The notes under the pieces: generated by a model
Databases searched by the model: none
Seen by the model: the letters and a program-made list of their open reading frames with translations, nothing else
Told to the model about the DNA's origin: nothing
Shown here: positions 35,737 to 45,094 of the stretch, piece after piece
Numbering within the stretch: the first letter of the stretch is position 1
How the letters are laid out: each line of letters starts with the position of its first letter
Source: JAVKDP01 sp040222185
GTDB lineage: Bacteria > Bacteroidota > Rhodothermia > Balneolales > Balneolaceae
Reading direction: 5' to 3'
Assembly (NCBI GenBank): GCA_040222185.1
Contig: JAVKDP010000039.1
Span: forward strand, 1 to 58,078
Length of the DNA: 58,078 bases
Translations under genes and position numbers: made by a program

Positions 35737-37023
35737 ATGAAAGCACAAATCATCTCTATCGGTAACGAACTACTTATTGGCGATACCGTTAATACAAATG
35801 CTTCCTGGATGGGGCAATTTTTTAGCGAGTTAGGAATTGAAGTAACAGAAGTTCATACGATTTCGGATGACCTGGACTTGATACAGCAGACCATTACACA
35901 GAGTATGAAAGCATCTGATATTGTTGTAACGACCGGGGGGTTGGGCCCCACGCATGATGATATCACGAAAACTGCAGTTGCTGAACTTTTTGAAGTAGAC
36001 CTTGTGCAGGATATTAGTGTTCTGAACTATGTAAAAGATTTATTTAAGAGCAGGAACATTCCCTTTTCGGAATCAAATTCCTGGCAGGCTATGGTGCCAG
36101 AGAATTGTGAGGTTCTTTTTAATAAAGCTGGCACCGCTCCGGGAATGTGGTTTCACGAAAATGATTGCTATTTAGCTGTACTTCCAGGTGTACCTTACGA
36201 AATGAAGTATTTGATGAACAGACGGGTTTCTTCAAAACTCAGGGAGGTGTTCACATCTATAGGGTTTATTAGTACAAGGTATCTTAAAATAGCCGGGATA
36301 GGAGAGAGTACAGTAAGTGATCATCTTCTTGGTGACCTCTCAGCTTATCTAAATGGGAAAGTCTCCCTGGCATTTCTTCCTTCTTTTGGGTCTGTTACAC
36401 TTAGAATAACAGGTAAGGGTAATTCTAAAGAAAAAGCGGATTCAAGGGCGGATAAATTAGTTCACTTTATTAAAGAGAAGGCTCATGATTTTATCTATTC
36501 AGAGATTAAGGAAGAGACATTAAGCCAGGCCATTGGGAAGATATTGGTTAGCCAAAATCTTTTAATTTCTACTGCAGAAAGTTGTACCGGTGGTTTAATT
36601 GCAAATACAATAACCGATATTGCGGGTAGTAGTGAGTATATGCTTGGAGGAGTGGTTTCTTACGCAAACTCAGTTAAAATAAATCAGCTTGGTGTACAAG
36701 AAGAAGATATTGAAACAGTAGGTGCCGTAAGTAAAGAAGTAGCATTACAAATGGCAAAAGGTATTACTGAGAAGTTAGGTTCCGATATTGGACTTTCAAC
36801 AACCGGAATCGCAGGTCCCGGTGGCGGTAGTGAAGAGAAACCTGTTGGTACTGTTTGGATAGGGTTTTATGGTCTTGGGCAACATTTTGCAGTAAAAGCG
36901 TTGTTTAGCAAAGATCGCCTTGTAAATAAAGAACGAACCACTATAATTGCATTAGAAATTGTTAGAAGAGTATTAATTGGTATGACTGAAATGCCTTATG
37001 CTCTAAAAAAAGAATTGGCTTGA
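35737..37023 (+). CDS. cinA: CinA family protein: NMN amidohydrolase / ADP-ribose pyrophosphatase type
   Basis: Two-domain protein of about 428 residues. The N-terminal COG1058 (MoaB/MoeA-like) domain has ISIGNELLIGDTVNTNA and TTGGLGPTHDD; the C-terminal PncC nicotinamide-nucleotide amidase domain has STAESCTGGLIAN and STTGIAGPGGGSEEKPVGTV in two runs. It recycles NMN in NAD metabolism. ATG at 35737 preferred to a TTG three codons upstream. Its stop overlaps the next gene's TTG start. Confidence 0.95.
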   Translation: MKAQIISIGNELLIGDTVNTNASWMGQFFSELGIEVTEVHTISDDLDLIQQTITQSMKASDIVVTTGGLGPTHDDITKTAVAELFEVDLVQDISVLNYVKDLFKSRNIPFSESNSWQAMVPENCEVLFNKAGTAPGMWFHENDCYLAVLPGVPYEMKYLMNRRVSSKLREVFTSIGFISTRYLKIAGIGESTVSDHLLGDLSAYLNGKVSLAFLPSFGSVTLRITGKGNSKEKADSRADKLVHFIKEKAHDFIYSEIKEETLSQAIGKILVSQNLLISTAESCTGGLIANTITDIAGSSEYMLGGVVSYANSVKINQLGVQEEDIETVGAVSKEVALQMAKGITEKLGSDIGLSTTGIAGPGGGSEEKPVGTVWIGFYGLGQHFAVKALFSKDRLVNKERTTIIALEIVRRVLIGMTEMPYALKKELA

Positions 37024-38981
37024 TTAGATTAACCCTACTTACTGCATTATTTCTTTCCTCAGGCTTTTTGTGCACTATAAAAGCTCAGGATTCACTAAAT
37101 GTAGCTATCAGTGATTCGGTTGATATAGATTCTATGCTAACAACAGTGCCTGTAAGTATTCCGGCACCCGAAGTAAAACTTCCCGAGAAAATTGTTCCCT
37201 GGATACAAAGTGATAGCGGTTCTGAGTTTATAACAAATGATAGCCTGTTGAGATGGCAGATTTGGCCAAACTGGGGAGATTTTTATGCCTATCGAAAAGA
37301 TGTTATTTCTTACAGACAGGGAACAACCGGGAGAGTAGATGCTTATGATATTTCTGGATACAACCCGTATGAACAGGAAATTAACCTCGAAGGAATAAGG
37401 CTATCCTCTTCAATTACAGGTTTGATCAATTACAACTACGTTCCTCATCATAAAATTGGGAGTGTGTACGAACAGATGGGAAGCTCTCTCAATTCGGATA
37501 TAGAGTTAAAGAAATATTACATCCTCCAGCCCATTAGTTATCTAAACTATGATGAAGCAAAGAATAACTATAGGAACCTTGAGTTCATGGTTACTCAAAA
37601 CTTTACAGAACGAACAAATGCTGAGATATCATTTTGGGATCGTAGGGACGGAGACAACTACCCCGATAATGAAGTGCAGGGTAGTCAAATCCTTGCCCGT
37701 GCTTACCACTATTTAAACCAGAATTATCAAATACGAAGTATCTTTTTAAGAAATGAGTTTGATATGGATGAACCCTTTGGGTATGTGGTTACTGATCCCG
37801 CTACATTTGCCTTTGATGAGTTCTCATCAGTTGCAAAAGAAAGCAGGGCTTCATCTAATACATTAAGGCGAGATTTTATAACCGGGATTTATCATAGAGC
37901 AGATACTTCTGAAAGTGAAGATATGGGATTAGAATTCACACTTTCCAAGGATAAGCTTAGCCTTCCTTTCTCGACAGATACATTATCCTGGGAGTTGGCA
38001 GGTTATCGGTTAAGCGCCTTCAAAGAACTCAGGATGGAAAAACTTAAATTCAAGTTGGATGGCTCGGTCGATTTGTATGATATGAAAGACCAGACAACTA
38101 TAGATCGATCTGGTTGGTCTATTTTGGAAGTAGATTCCAGGGTTGATTTCGATGTAAGTGAGAATACAGGACTATTTGGGACAGCTTTTCTAAAAACAAG
38201 AAGTGATGGATTTTCAGATAATGAACTCGGTGTTGGAGCTAACCTGACACTGGGAAATAAACTAAATTTTAGAGTAAACGCTTCGGTTTTTGATAGAATG
38301 CCAACCATACAAGCTCTTTATTGGCGCTCGAAGAATTATAGTGGAAATAATGATTTAAAAAACAGCCAGGGAACGTCTTTATTTGGTGCGCTCGAAATGA
38401 ACCTTGGCAATAACGTCACTATTGGTTCTTCCGGTAGGTTGAAGTCTATGAAGAATGATACATTCTTATACCCGGATAGTACTTTTGTAAATAGTGATCA
38501 ATACTCTACATTCTCGGGGACGTTATTTGGTCGATTTGAGAACAGTAGAATAGAGATCGAGAGTTCTGCAACTTTTCAAACTGCTACATATGATGACACT
38601 TCCCAGGTAATCTCACTCAACAATACACTGGATCAAAAAATCTGGTTCAGAAATAATTTTTTCTTTAAAAAATACGCGTTCAACGAGGCAGCATTTATCA
38701 AGTTTGGTATTCGAACTACGTTCTCACCTCAGTCGTATGGGAGCAAACTGTATAATACAGGGTTACAATTCTGGCAGAACAACAGCAGTACAGAAGTGGA
38801 CTTGCCATATTATTTTAGAATGGATGCAGAACTTTCTGCCCGGGTTCGTGCTATAATGGTTTTAATAAGATGGGAAAATGCACTTGACGGACTTGGTCAG
38901 GCAGGCTACTTTGAGGCGTCAACATTCCCAATGCCAGCACGAAGATTAATAGTAGGAATCAGAGCCCAATTCAGAAACTAA
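37020..38981 (+). CDS. Outer-membrane beta-barrel protein with degenerate plug-like N-terminus
   Basis: A 653-residue exported protein. It begins at TTG 37020, overlapping the cinA stop (TTGA), and this start is confirmed by a signal peptide (residues 1-22, cut at IKAQ). Residues about 100-165 resemble a TonB-receptor plug, and the remainder is alternating aromatic-rich strands ending in a terminal strand closing with F-R-N. It looks like a putative porin or TonB-independent receptor relative; no ligand can be named. Sits between cinA and ftsX in one operon (one base before ftsX). Confidence 0.75.
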   Translation: MIRLTLLTALFLSSGFLCTIKAQDSLNVAISDSVDIDSMLTTVPVSIPAPEVKLPEKIVPWIQSDSGSEFITNDSLLRWQIWPNWGDFYAYRKDVISYRQGTTGRVDAYDISGYNPYEQEINLEGIRLSSSITGLINYNYVPHHKIGSVYEQMGSSLNSDIELKKYYILQPISYLNYDEAKNNYRNLEFMVTQNFTERTNAEISFWDRRDGDNYPDNEVQGSQILARAYHYLNQNYQIRSIFLRNEFDMDEPFGYVVTDPATFAFDEFSSVAKESRASSNTLRRDFITGIYHRADTSESEDMGLEFTLSKDKLSLPFSTDTLSWELAGYRLSAFKELRMEKLKFKLDGSVDLYDMKDQTTIDRSGWSILEVDSRVDFDVSENTGLFGTAFLKTRSDGFSDNELGVGANLTLGNKLNFRVNASVFDRMPTIQALYWRSKNYSGNNDLKNSQGTSLFGALEMNLGNNVTIGSSGRLKSMKNDTFLYPDSTFVNSDQYSTFSGTLFGRFENSRIEIESSATFQTATYDDTSQVISLNNTLDQKIWFRNNFFFKKYAFNEAAFIKFGIRTTFSPQSYGSKLYNTGLQFWQNNSSTEVDLPYYFRMDAELSARVRAIMVLIRWENALDGLGQAGYFEASTFPMPARRLIVGIRAQFRN

Positions 38982-38982
38982 A

Positions 38983-39867
38983 ATGAGTCTTAAATATATC
39001 CTAAAGGAAGGTTTTACTGGAATTAAACGAGCAAAGCTTGCTGCATCAACTTCTATTTTTTCTCTTTTTGTAGCCATACTTCTACTCGGGATTCTCTCAA
39101 GGGTCTCTTACAATGTGTATGTTCAGGCAATGTCGATTAAGGATTTGATCGAAGTTGAAGTATTCCTGTTTGATGTAGATGAAAGAACTACCTCAAATAT
39201 AGAGACCAATCTCAAGGGAAGAGATCATGTAATTGAAGTAAGCTATATTTCTAAAGACAGTGCTTCAGCAGTTATGAGAGCTGAATTTGGTCCAGGTGCA
39301 GAAGAGCTTATCGAGCTGAATTTTTTACCAGCTTCATTTCGTGTAAAAGTAGAAACCGAGGCTGGAGCATCTGAAATTGAAACCATGGTACTTAGCATTC
39401 AGAATCTACGCGGAGTTGATGAAGTGAAGTATAATGAAGGGTTGCTTCGGATCATGGAATCTAACTTGAATATGTTCTCACTGGTAGGGGGTGGGATTGG
39501 TATTCTTATCCTTCTGGCTGCAGTTATATTGGTATACAATACAATACGATTAACAATTTATGCTAAGAGAGAACTTATAAGGGCAATGAAGCTTGTTGGT
39601 GCTACCAATAGCTTCATCAGAAGTCCGTTTATTGTTGAAGGAATACTTCAGGGAGTTATAGCTGGTGCTTTTTCTGTACTATGTATCTTCTTCATCTTTG
39701 AGTTTGTAATTCCACTTTACCTGCCTGAAATGGGTTTACTTTCCTGGCCATTTGGTAGATGGTATTTCCTTGTATCAGCAATGCTTGGACTAGCTATTCT
39801 TATGGGCTGGTGGGGAAGCAGGCTGGCTGCACGTAAGTTTATTGAAGAGACTTATATCTCTGGTTAG
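38983..39867 (+). CDS. ftsX: Cell division protein FtsX
   Basis: A 294-residue permease-like protein: cytosolic N-terminal tail, helix 1 (about 25-45), a periplasmic domain (KDLIEVEVFLFDVDERTT), then three helices at about 165-190, 220-245 and 265-285, with the coupling motif KRELIRAMKLVGATNSFIRS. With FtsE it regulates peptidoglycan hydrolases at the septum. ftsE is not adjacent, as is common in Bacteroidota. One base after the outer-membrane protein gene. Confidence 0.93.
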   Translation: MSLKYILKEGFTGIKRAKLAASTSIFSLFVAILLLGILSRVSYNVYVQAMSIKDLIEVEVFLFDVDERTTSNIETNLKGRDHVIEVSYISKDSASAVMRAEFGPGAEELIELNFLPASFRVKVETEAGASEIETMVLSIQNLRGVDEVKYNEGLLRIMESNLNMFSLVGGGIGILILLAAVILVYNTIRLTIYAKRELIRAMKLVGATNSFIRSPFIVEGILQGVIAGAFSVLCIFFIFEFVIPLYLPEMGLLSWPFGRWYFLVSAMLGLAILMGWWGSRLAARKFIEETYISG

Positions 39868-39903
39868 TACTTTTTTAAGTAAGAAGGAACTACAAGTACA
39901 GTA

Positions 39904-40407
39904 CTAAGCTTCCTTTAAACTACCTTTCTCAGAAGCTGTTTTACGATGATCACACGCTTCTATGTCTGAGCAGCTTCCGTAGAAATGCAGGGAGTGAGAT
40001 TTGATATCCATACCATGTATCCTTCCTAGTAAGTCCTGAATCTCTCCAATTCTAGGGTCACAGAATTCCAGTACATGCCCACACTCATTACAGATAATAT
40101 GATCATGTTGTTGATAAGCGTATGCTCTTTCATAGTAGTACTGGCTTTTACCAAACTGCTGACGTTGTACCAATCCGCATTCTACAAGAAGATCAAGTGT
40201 GTTGTATACTGTAGCTCTGCTTACGCGAGTTCCGGCTTCTTGCATGCGGTAGAAGATATCATCTGCATCAAAGTGACCATCTGCACGATATATTTCCTCC
40301 AAAACCATGAAACGTTCCGGGGTTTGACGTTGGTTACCTTCTTTGAGGTAGGATCTGAAAATCTCTTTTACGAGCTGAATAGTATCTTCGTGTGCCGGGT
40401 GTGCCAT
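39904..40407 (-). CDS. Fur family transcriptional regulator
   Basis: A 167-residue metal-dependent repressor. Winged helix at about 25-85 (RVSRATVYNTLDLLVECGLV) and a dimerisation domain with HDHIICNECGHVLEFCD. Structural zinc cysteines are C106/C109 and C146/C152; the second pair is spaced CX5C rather than the usual CX2C or CX4C. Whether it senses Fe, Zn or peroxide cannot be told. Divergent from the acyl-CoA ligase gene across 114 bases. Confidence 0.93.
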   Translation of the reverse strand: MAHPAHEDTIQLVKEIFRSYLKEGNQRQTPERFMVLEEIYRADGHFDADDIFYRMQEAGTRVSRATVYNTLDLLVECGLVQRQQFGKSQYYYERAYAYQQHDHIICNECGHVLEFCDPRIGEIQDLLGRIHGMDIKSHSLHFYGSCSDIEACDHRKTASEKGSLKEA

Positions 40408-40521
40408 AGGATATAAAAATTTTGCTGTAATATAAGACTTGTTTACCTGCTTTTGAAACCCATGATTTTCTCCTTAAGAGTATTATATTCAGGCGGGAAA
40501 AAGGAATAAAAAAGAATACAT

Positions 40522-42405
40522 ATGCCAATAGTTGTACCATTTGAAACACTAAGTGATCTCTTCAAGAACATTTCTAAAAAGTACGCAGGTCAAAATAAAG
40601 CCGCATTTCACCATAAACTTGATCCTAAAGGAAGCTATGAGGCCGTGTATTGGTCGCAAGTAGTTGATGATGTAAACTCTTTGGCTGCATACCTGATAGA
40701 TCAAAATATTGAACCCGGAGATAGAGTAGGGATTCTTAGTGAGAACCGTTATGAGTGGGCCGTAGTTGATTTAGCTATCCAGCTAGTTGGAGCTATTAAT
40801 GTTTCTCTGTACACCACACTTCCAGCGGGGCAGTGCGAGTATATACTTCAGGATTCTGATGCGAAACTCTTTTTTGTATCAACAGGGATACAGCTTAAAA
40901 AAGCAGTTGAAGTATTCGACAACTGTGAGTTCCTGACACAGATTGTTTCATTTGAGCGCCCGAAAGTAGCCAAGTTCATGGAAAATGATTTTGTGGTTCT
41001 TTTCGAAGATGTAATGGATAAGGGCGGAAAGTTGTTTTCAAAACATGAAAATGAAATTCAGAAGAGATCATTGAATGTGCATCCTGAAGATGTTTCAACA
41101 TTAATTTATACTTCAGGAACAACCGGGCATCCAAAGGGGGCTATGCTCACTCACTCTAACATTGTGAGTAATGTAAAAGCATGTACCCAGCATATCCACT
41201 GGGGTGAAAGTGATAGATTACTTTCATTCTTACCGCTATGCCATTCTTTTGAAAGAACAGCCGGCTATTATGCAATAATCGCATGTGGTGCTGAGATTTA
41301 TTACGCTGAGAGTGTGGATACAGTGTCCAAGAATATGCCTGAGGTTATGCCCACGGTTATGATTAGTGTACCAAGGTTATTTGAGAAAATTTATAACCTG
41401 ATCATAAAAAGTGTTGAGGAAGGGAGTGACGCAAAGAAAAAAATATTTAGCTGGGCATTAGATGTCGGAAAGAAATATTCGGATGGAAAACGAGGGTTTA
41501 TCTCACTTCAGAAAGTAATTGCAGACAAACTGGTTTTTGATAAATTAAAGCAAAGAACAGGTGGTCATATTCGCCTTTTCGTTTCAGGTGGAGCTGCTCT
41601 TCCTCCTGATATTGATTTATTTTTCAGATGCGCAGGGTTAACGATTATCCAGGGTTATGGACTTACTGAGACCTCACCTGTTATGGCTGCAAACCGACCA
41701 GAAGAAGCTACGGTAGGAGTTGTAGGAACAGTAATTCCCGGCGTTACGGTAGGAATCCAGGATTTGGACTCAAGTAAAGTAATTGCTGAAATAAGTGGTG
41801 AAGATTACCCCACCAGTCTTGATTCTGAAGCAGGGGAAATACTTTGCAAAGGCCCAAATGTTATGAAGGGCTACTGGAAGAATGAGGAAGCAACCAAAGA
41901 AATGATTGATGAAGATGGGTGGCTACATACTGGTGATGTTGGACGGTTCGTAAACGGGAATCTAAAAATTACAGACCGTATAAAGCATATGCTTGTAAAT
42001 GCGGGTGGTAAAAATATATATCCAGGCCCAATTGAAGACATGTTTAAGAGCAGTAAATGGATTGATCAGCTAGTGGTAGTTGGGGAAGCTCAAAACTTTA
42101 TGGCGGGATTAATAGTACCGGATTTTGATGCTCTGAAGAAGTACGCCAGAGATAACAACCTGAAGACCGAAAGCATTGAAGAGCTAATTGAACTGGATGA
42201 TGTCAAAAACATCTACAAGAAAGAGATGAGGGAGTTCTCAAAAGAACTGGCTTCACATGAAAAAATTAGAGATTTCAGGCTACTACCCAATGAATTCACC
42301 GTCGAAACTGGTGAGATTACGCCTACAATGAAAGTGAAGCGGCGAGTGATCTCCGAGAAGTACGCAGATCAAATCGCCGATATCTTTAAAGATGATACGA
42401 ACTAA
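40522..42405 (+). CDS. Long-chain fatty acid-CoA ligase (AMP-forming)
   Basis: A 627-residue adenylate-forming enzyme. P-loop-like motif LIYTSGTTGHPKGAMLTHSN at about 193-212, A5 region GYGLTETSPVM, and the A7/A8 region DGWLHTGDVGRFVNGNLKITDR is shown by DGWLHTGDVG and NLKITDRIKHMLVNAGGKNI. Activates fatty acids as acyl-CoA for beta-oxidation or phospholipid synthesis; peripheral to the membrane. Stops overlap by 4 bases with the convergent membrane-protein gene. Confidence 0.94.
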   Translation: MPIVVPFETLSDLFKNISKKYAGQNKAAFHHKLDPKGSYEAVYWSQVVDDVNSLAAYLIDQNIEPGDRVGILSENRYEWAVVDLAIQLVGAINVSLYTTLPAGQCEYILQDSDAKLFFVSTGIQLKKAVEVFDNCEFLTQIVSFERPKVAKFMENDFVVLFEDVMDKGGKLFSKHENEIQKRSLNVHPEDVSTLIYTSGTTGHPKGAMLTHSNIVSNVKACTQHIHWGESDRLLSFLPLCHSFERTAGYYAIIACGAEIYYAESVDTVSKNMPEVMPTVMISVPRLFEKIYNLIIKSVEEGSDAKKKIFSWALDVGKKYSDGKRGFISLQKVIADKLVFDKLKQRTGGHIRLFVSGGAALPPDIDLFFRCAGLTIIQGYGLTETSPVMAANRPEEATVGVVGTVIPGVTVGIQDLDSSKVIAEISGEDYPTSLDSEAGEILCKGPNVMKGYWKNEEATKEMIDEDGWLHTGDVGRFVNGNLKITDRIKHMLVNAGGKNIYPGPIEDMFKSSKWIDQLVVVGEAQNFMAGLIVPDFDALKKYARDNNLKTESIEELIELDDVKNIYKKEMREFSKELASHEKIRDFRLLPNEFTVETGEITPTMKVKRRVISEKYADQIADIFKDDTN

Positions 42406-42773
42406 ACAGAGCCTTCTCTTCGTGCTGCTCTGAATGAAAGTACAGCTTTAAAAAGGTATACTAAACACATCAGGAACATTGCTACCTGAGCGTAAATTGC
42501 TAACGGTCGTTCTACACCTTCTCCTCCGATTATTTCGAAAAGACCAGGTATGCCTCGAGCAGCGCCAAGAGCACCAAGTAATGCCAGGCCAGCCGCTCCG
42601 TGCATCATATGTTTTTTTAGAGCTTCTTTTTTAGAAAGCTGAGCAAATACGATGAAAACAATTCCAAAGAAGGTTGGGATTAATGCTGTCATGCTTTCCT
42701 GGCCCGTACCAAAGTAAGACGCCAATCCAAGTACTGAAAGTAGTAAGCCTAAAGATAGTGTGAGTTGTTGCAT
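42402..42773 (-). CDS. Four-helix inner-membrane protein of unknown function
   Basis: A 123-residue protein with four hydrophobic spans: residues 3-22, 26-45, 55-75 and 92-115. The N-terminus has LTLSLGLLLSVLGLASYFGT and the C-terminus is basic (RAARREGS). No signal-peptide cleavage site. Two bases after the DUF1499 gene, so it probably closes the operon starting with the cysteine desulfurase. Confidence 0.75.
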   Translation of the reverse strand: MQQLTLSLGLLLSVLGLASYFGTGQESMTALIPTFFGIVFIVFAQLSKKEALKKHMMHGAAGLALLGALGAARGIPGLFEIIGGEGVERPLAIYAQVAMFLMCLVYLFKAVLSFRAARREGSV

Positions 42774-42775
42774 AA

Positions 42776-43213
42776 TTATATTGAACTAAGTGTTTTACCT
42801 AAAAGTCTGTTGAGTTTTTTAACCCGGCGCCGGTTTACACCAAGGTCGTAGTAACCTTCTCTACTTGAACTTCTGATAAATAAAGTTGTAGAGTCACTAT
42901 TAGCGTTAACCAAAATTATCAGGTCATCCTTCCATCCAAATACAGGAATTCTGAAAACAGAATTAAATTTTTGTTCGGATTCAATAAACTCAAATGAGAA
43001 GGTACCCATTTTTTCCAATGCCTGTGTTACAGATTCGATAACCTTTGCAGAATCGTCAGAAAATGAGATAGATGTTCTGATACAATTTGGAGATTCCGGA
43101 CAGGCAGGCAAAGGATTTTCGCTATCCATAGCTTTTTCAGGAAATTGATCAGAGCTGGAGCCAATACCAATTAATGTCAGAAAGCCAATCAAAGGGAGGT
43201 AGGATTTATACAT
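42776..43213 (-). CDS. DUF1499-family exported protein
   Basis: About 145 residues with an N-terminal hydrophobic signal (MYKSYLPLIGFLTLIGIGSS). The DUF1499 signature LPACPESPNCI follows, and the end has SRSSSREGYYDLGVNRRR-type basic residues. ATG at 43213 is preferred because an earlier frame start would overlap the LOG gene by 47 bases and precede the signal peptide. Function of DUF1499 is unknown. Confidence 0.8.
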   Translation of the reverse strand: MYKSYLPLIGFLTLIGIGSSSDQFPEKAMDSENPLPACPESPNCIRTSISFSDDSAKVIESVTQALEKMGTFSFEFIESEQKFNSVFRIPVFGWKDDLIILVNANSDSTTLFIRSSSREGYYDLGVNRRRVKKLNRLLGKTLSSI

Positions 43214-43226
43214 CTGGATTATGTCT

Positions 43227-43766
43227 TCAAAGAGCTTCCATTTTCTTAAAGCAATCATCCAGAGAGTATGCAATTTGAAAAAGATTAGAAGTACTTTCTC
43301 TTATATAATCCTCAGACAAAGCCTTTTTTGTGAAAGCTTCTAACCCATCAAAATATCCTTTTGCATTTAGAAGAATGATGGGTTTATCATGAATTCCTAG
43401 TTGTCGCCAGGTCAAAATCTCGAAGAATTCATCCAAAGTGCCAAAACCACCAGGAAGTACAACAAAAGCATCTGACAAAGTCTCCATTAGAGCCTTTCGG
43501 GTATGCATATCCTGCGTTTCGTGAAGATCAGTTAAATCGGGATGAACTATTTCTACTTTTTTAAGCACGGTTGGGATTACTCCGGTAACTCTACCATTTT
43601 CTGCAAGGGCTGCATCAGCCAATAATCCCATCATTCCTACTTTGCCGCCACCATAAACTACTTCCCAGCCTTTGTTAGCAATCCATTTTCCAAGATTAAC
43701 CGGTAAATCGGCAAGGTCAGAGTCATTCGGTTTACGAGAACCGCAGTACACACAAATTTTCTTCAT
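43227..43766 (-). CDS. LOG family (TIGR00730) nucleotide phosphoribohydrolase
   Basis: A 179-residue Rossmann-fold protein. Start MKKICVYCGSRKPND and the catalytic PGGFGTLDEFFE at about 104-115 define the LOG family, which removes ribose-5-phosphate from AMP or cytokinin nucleotides. Cytosolic. Its ATG overlaps the desulfurase stop by one base (TAATG), so the two are translationally coupled. Confidence 0.92.
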   Translation of the reverse strand: MKKICVYCGSRKPNDSDLADLPVNLGKWIANKGWEVVYGGGKVGMMGLLADAALAENGRVTGVIPTVLKKVEIVHPDLTDLHETQDMHTRKALMETLSDAFVVLPGGFGTLDEFFEILTWRQLGIHDKPIILLNAKGYFDGLEAFTKKALSEDYIRESTSNLFQIAYSLDDCFKKMEAL

Positions 43767-44926
43767 TATACTAATGTGAACATCCTTTTTAACACAGACT
43801 CTAATTTATCCGCAAAGTATAACACATCTTCTTCTGTATTTTTCTTTCCAAAACTGACCCTGATGCTTGAGCGAGCTGCAACTTCGTTTATTCCTAAACC
43901 GCTAAGTACATGTGAAGGTTCAACAGCTCCGGAAGTACACGCTGAACCGTTTGAAACGCAAATTCCTTCAATATCCAGGTTTAACAGGAGCATTTCTCCG
44001 TCAATCCCATTTCCTTCAGAGTCTGTAAATGCAAGATTTAGAATATGAGGAACCCCTTCTTCATCTCCATTTATAGAATAATTACAAGAACTAAGTGTTG
44101 AATCCAGTTTTGAAAGCAGGAGGGAACGAAGGGTTCTAAACTTGTTGGTATTTTCCTCTAGTTCCGAAACAGCTAATTCCAGTGCCTTAGCAAAACCTAT
44201 AACACCAGGAACATTAATAGTTCCACCTCTTCTTCTACGTTCCTGAGAACCCCCGGTCATCCATGGCAACCATCGCGAACCGTTTTTCACATACATGATC
44301 CCAATACCTTTAGGTCCATAGATTTTATGAGCACTGCCACTTAAGAAATCTAACCCCAGTTCTTTAACATCAATTGGTATTTTACCTAAACTTTGAACGG
44401 TGTCTGAATGGAAAGGAATTCCATTTTCCTTACAAACTTCTGCAATAGCTTTTACATCATTTACACAACCTATCTCATTGTTAACATGCATCAAGCTAAC
44501 CAGTGCAGTTTTATCAGTAGCAACTTCGCGAACTTGCTCGGCTGTTATTCTTCCGCATTCTAAAGGATGTACGAAAACAGGCTTAAACCCACTCATTTTG
44601 GACATCTCAACTGGATGAAGCACAGCATGGTGTTCCAGTTCTGAAGTAATTACTTCATTCCGGTCCCCAGATAAGGCGAGAACACCTTTGATAACAGCAT
44701 TATCGCTTTCGGTTCCACCGCTCGTAAATATAATCTCAGAAGGCTCAGCATTTATCAGGTGCGCTACTTTTTCGCGTGCGTCTTCTACAACAACTTTTGC
44801 CCTCTGGCCCAAATGATGGGCAGAGTTAGCGTTTCCATAATTTTCGGTCATGAAAGGCAACATAGCTTCTAAAACCCTTTCATCGAGCGGGGTAGTAGCA
44901 GCATGATCTAAGTATACGGTTCGCAT
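43766..44926 (-). CDS. Cysteine desulfurase (NifS/IscS type)
   Basis: A 386-residue PLP enzyme making cysteine persulfide for Fe-S clusters and thiolated tRNA. MRTVYLDHAATTPLD at the start, PLP lysine in SAHKIYGPKG (about residue 200), and catalytic Cys in NGSACTSGAVEP (about residue 328). The loop length is that of the NifS/IscS class. First gene of a four-gene operon with LOG, DUF1499 and a membrane protein. Absence of iscU or sufU nearby leaves its exact pathway open. Confidence 0.94.
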   Translation of the reverse strand: MRTVYLDHAATTPLDERVLEAMLPFMTENYGNANSAHHLGQRAKVVVEDAREKVAHLINAEPSEIIFTSGGTESDNAVIKGVLALSGDRNEVITSELEHHAVLHPVEMSKMSGFKPVFVHPLECGRITAEQVREVATDKTALVSLMHVNNEIGCVNDVKAIAEVCKENGIPFHSDTVQSLGKIPIDVKELGLDFLSGSAHKIYGPKGIGIMYVKNGSRWLPWMTGGSQERRRRGGTINVPGVIGFAKALELAVSELEENTNKFRTLRSLLLSKLDSTLSSCNYSINGDEEGVPHILNLAFTDSEGNGIDGEMLLLNLDIEGICVSNGSACTSGAVEPSHVLSGLGINEVAARSSIRVSFGKKNTEEDVLYFADKLESVLKRMFTLV

Positions 44927-45053
44927 AGTTTTAATTGATCAAATTTAACTGCCAAAAGTAATCAAAAGATGATTGAAAGTCAGTGCTAAATACTTTCTGC
45001 AAAAGGAATTAAAAGCTGAGTTAAAAAAATATCGATTAAATAATCTGTTATCA

Positions 45054-45061
45054 TATCTTTG
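45054..45061 (+). promoter_or_regulatory. TAnnTTTG promoter -7 box
   Basis: TATCTTTG matches the Bacteroidota -7 consensus and lies about 34 bases before the ATG of the DUF3857 gene. No convincing TTTG -33 box is visible at the right distance. Confidence 0.5.
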
Positions 45062-45094
45062 CATATAACTGCAAACATTGATAAGTCTAAACAC

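Noticed and set aside
39864..39907. TTAGTACT/AGTACTAA inverted repeat between ftsX and the Fur-type gene
   Set aside because: The arms are 8 bp apart by 28 bases and overlap both stop codons, too weak to call a terminator.
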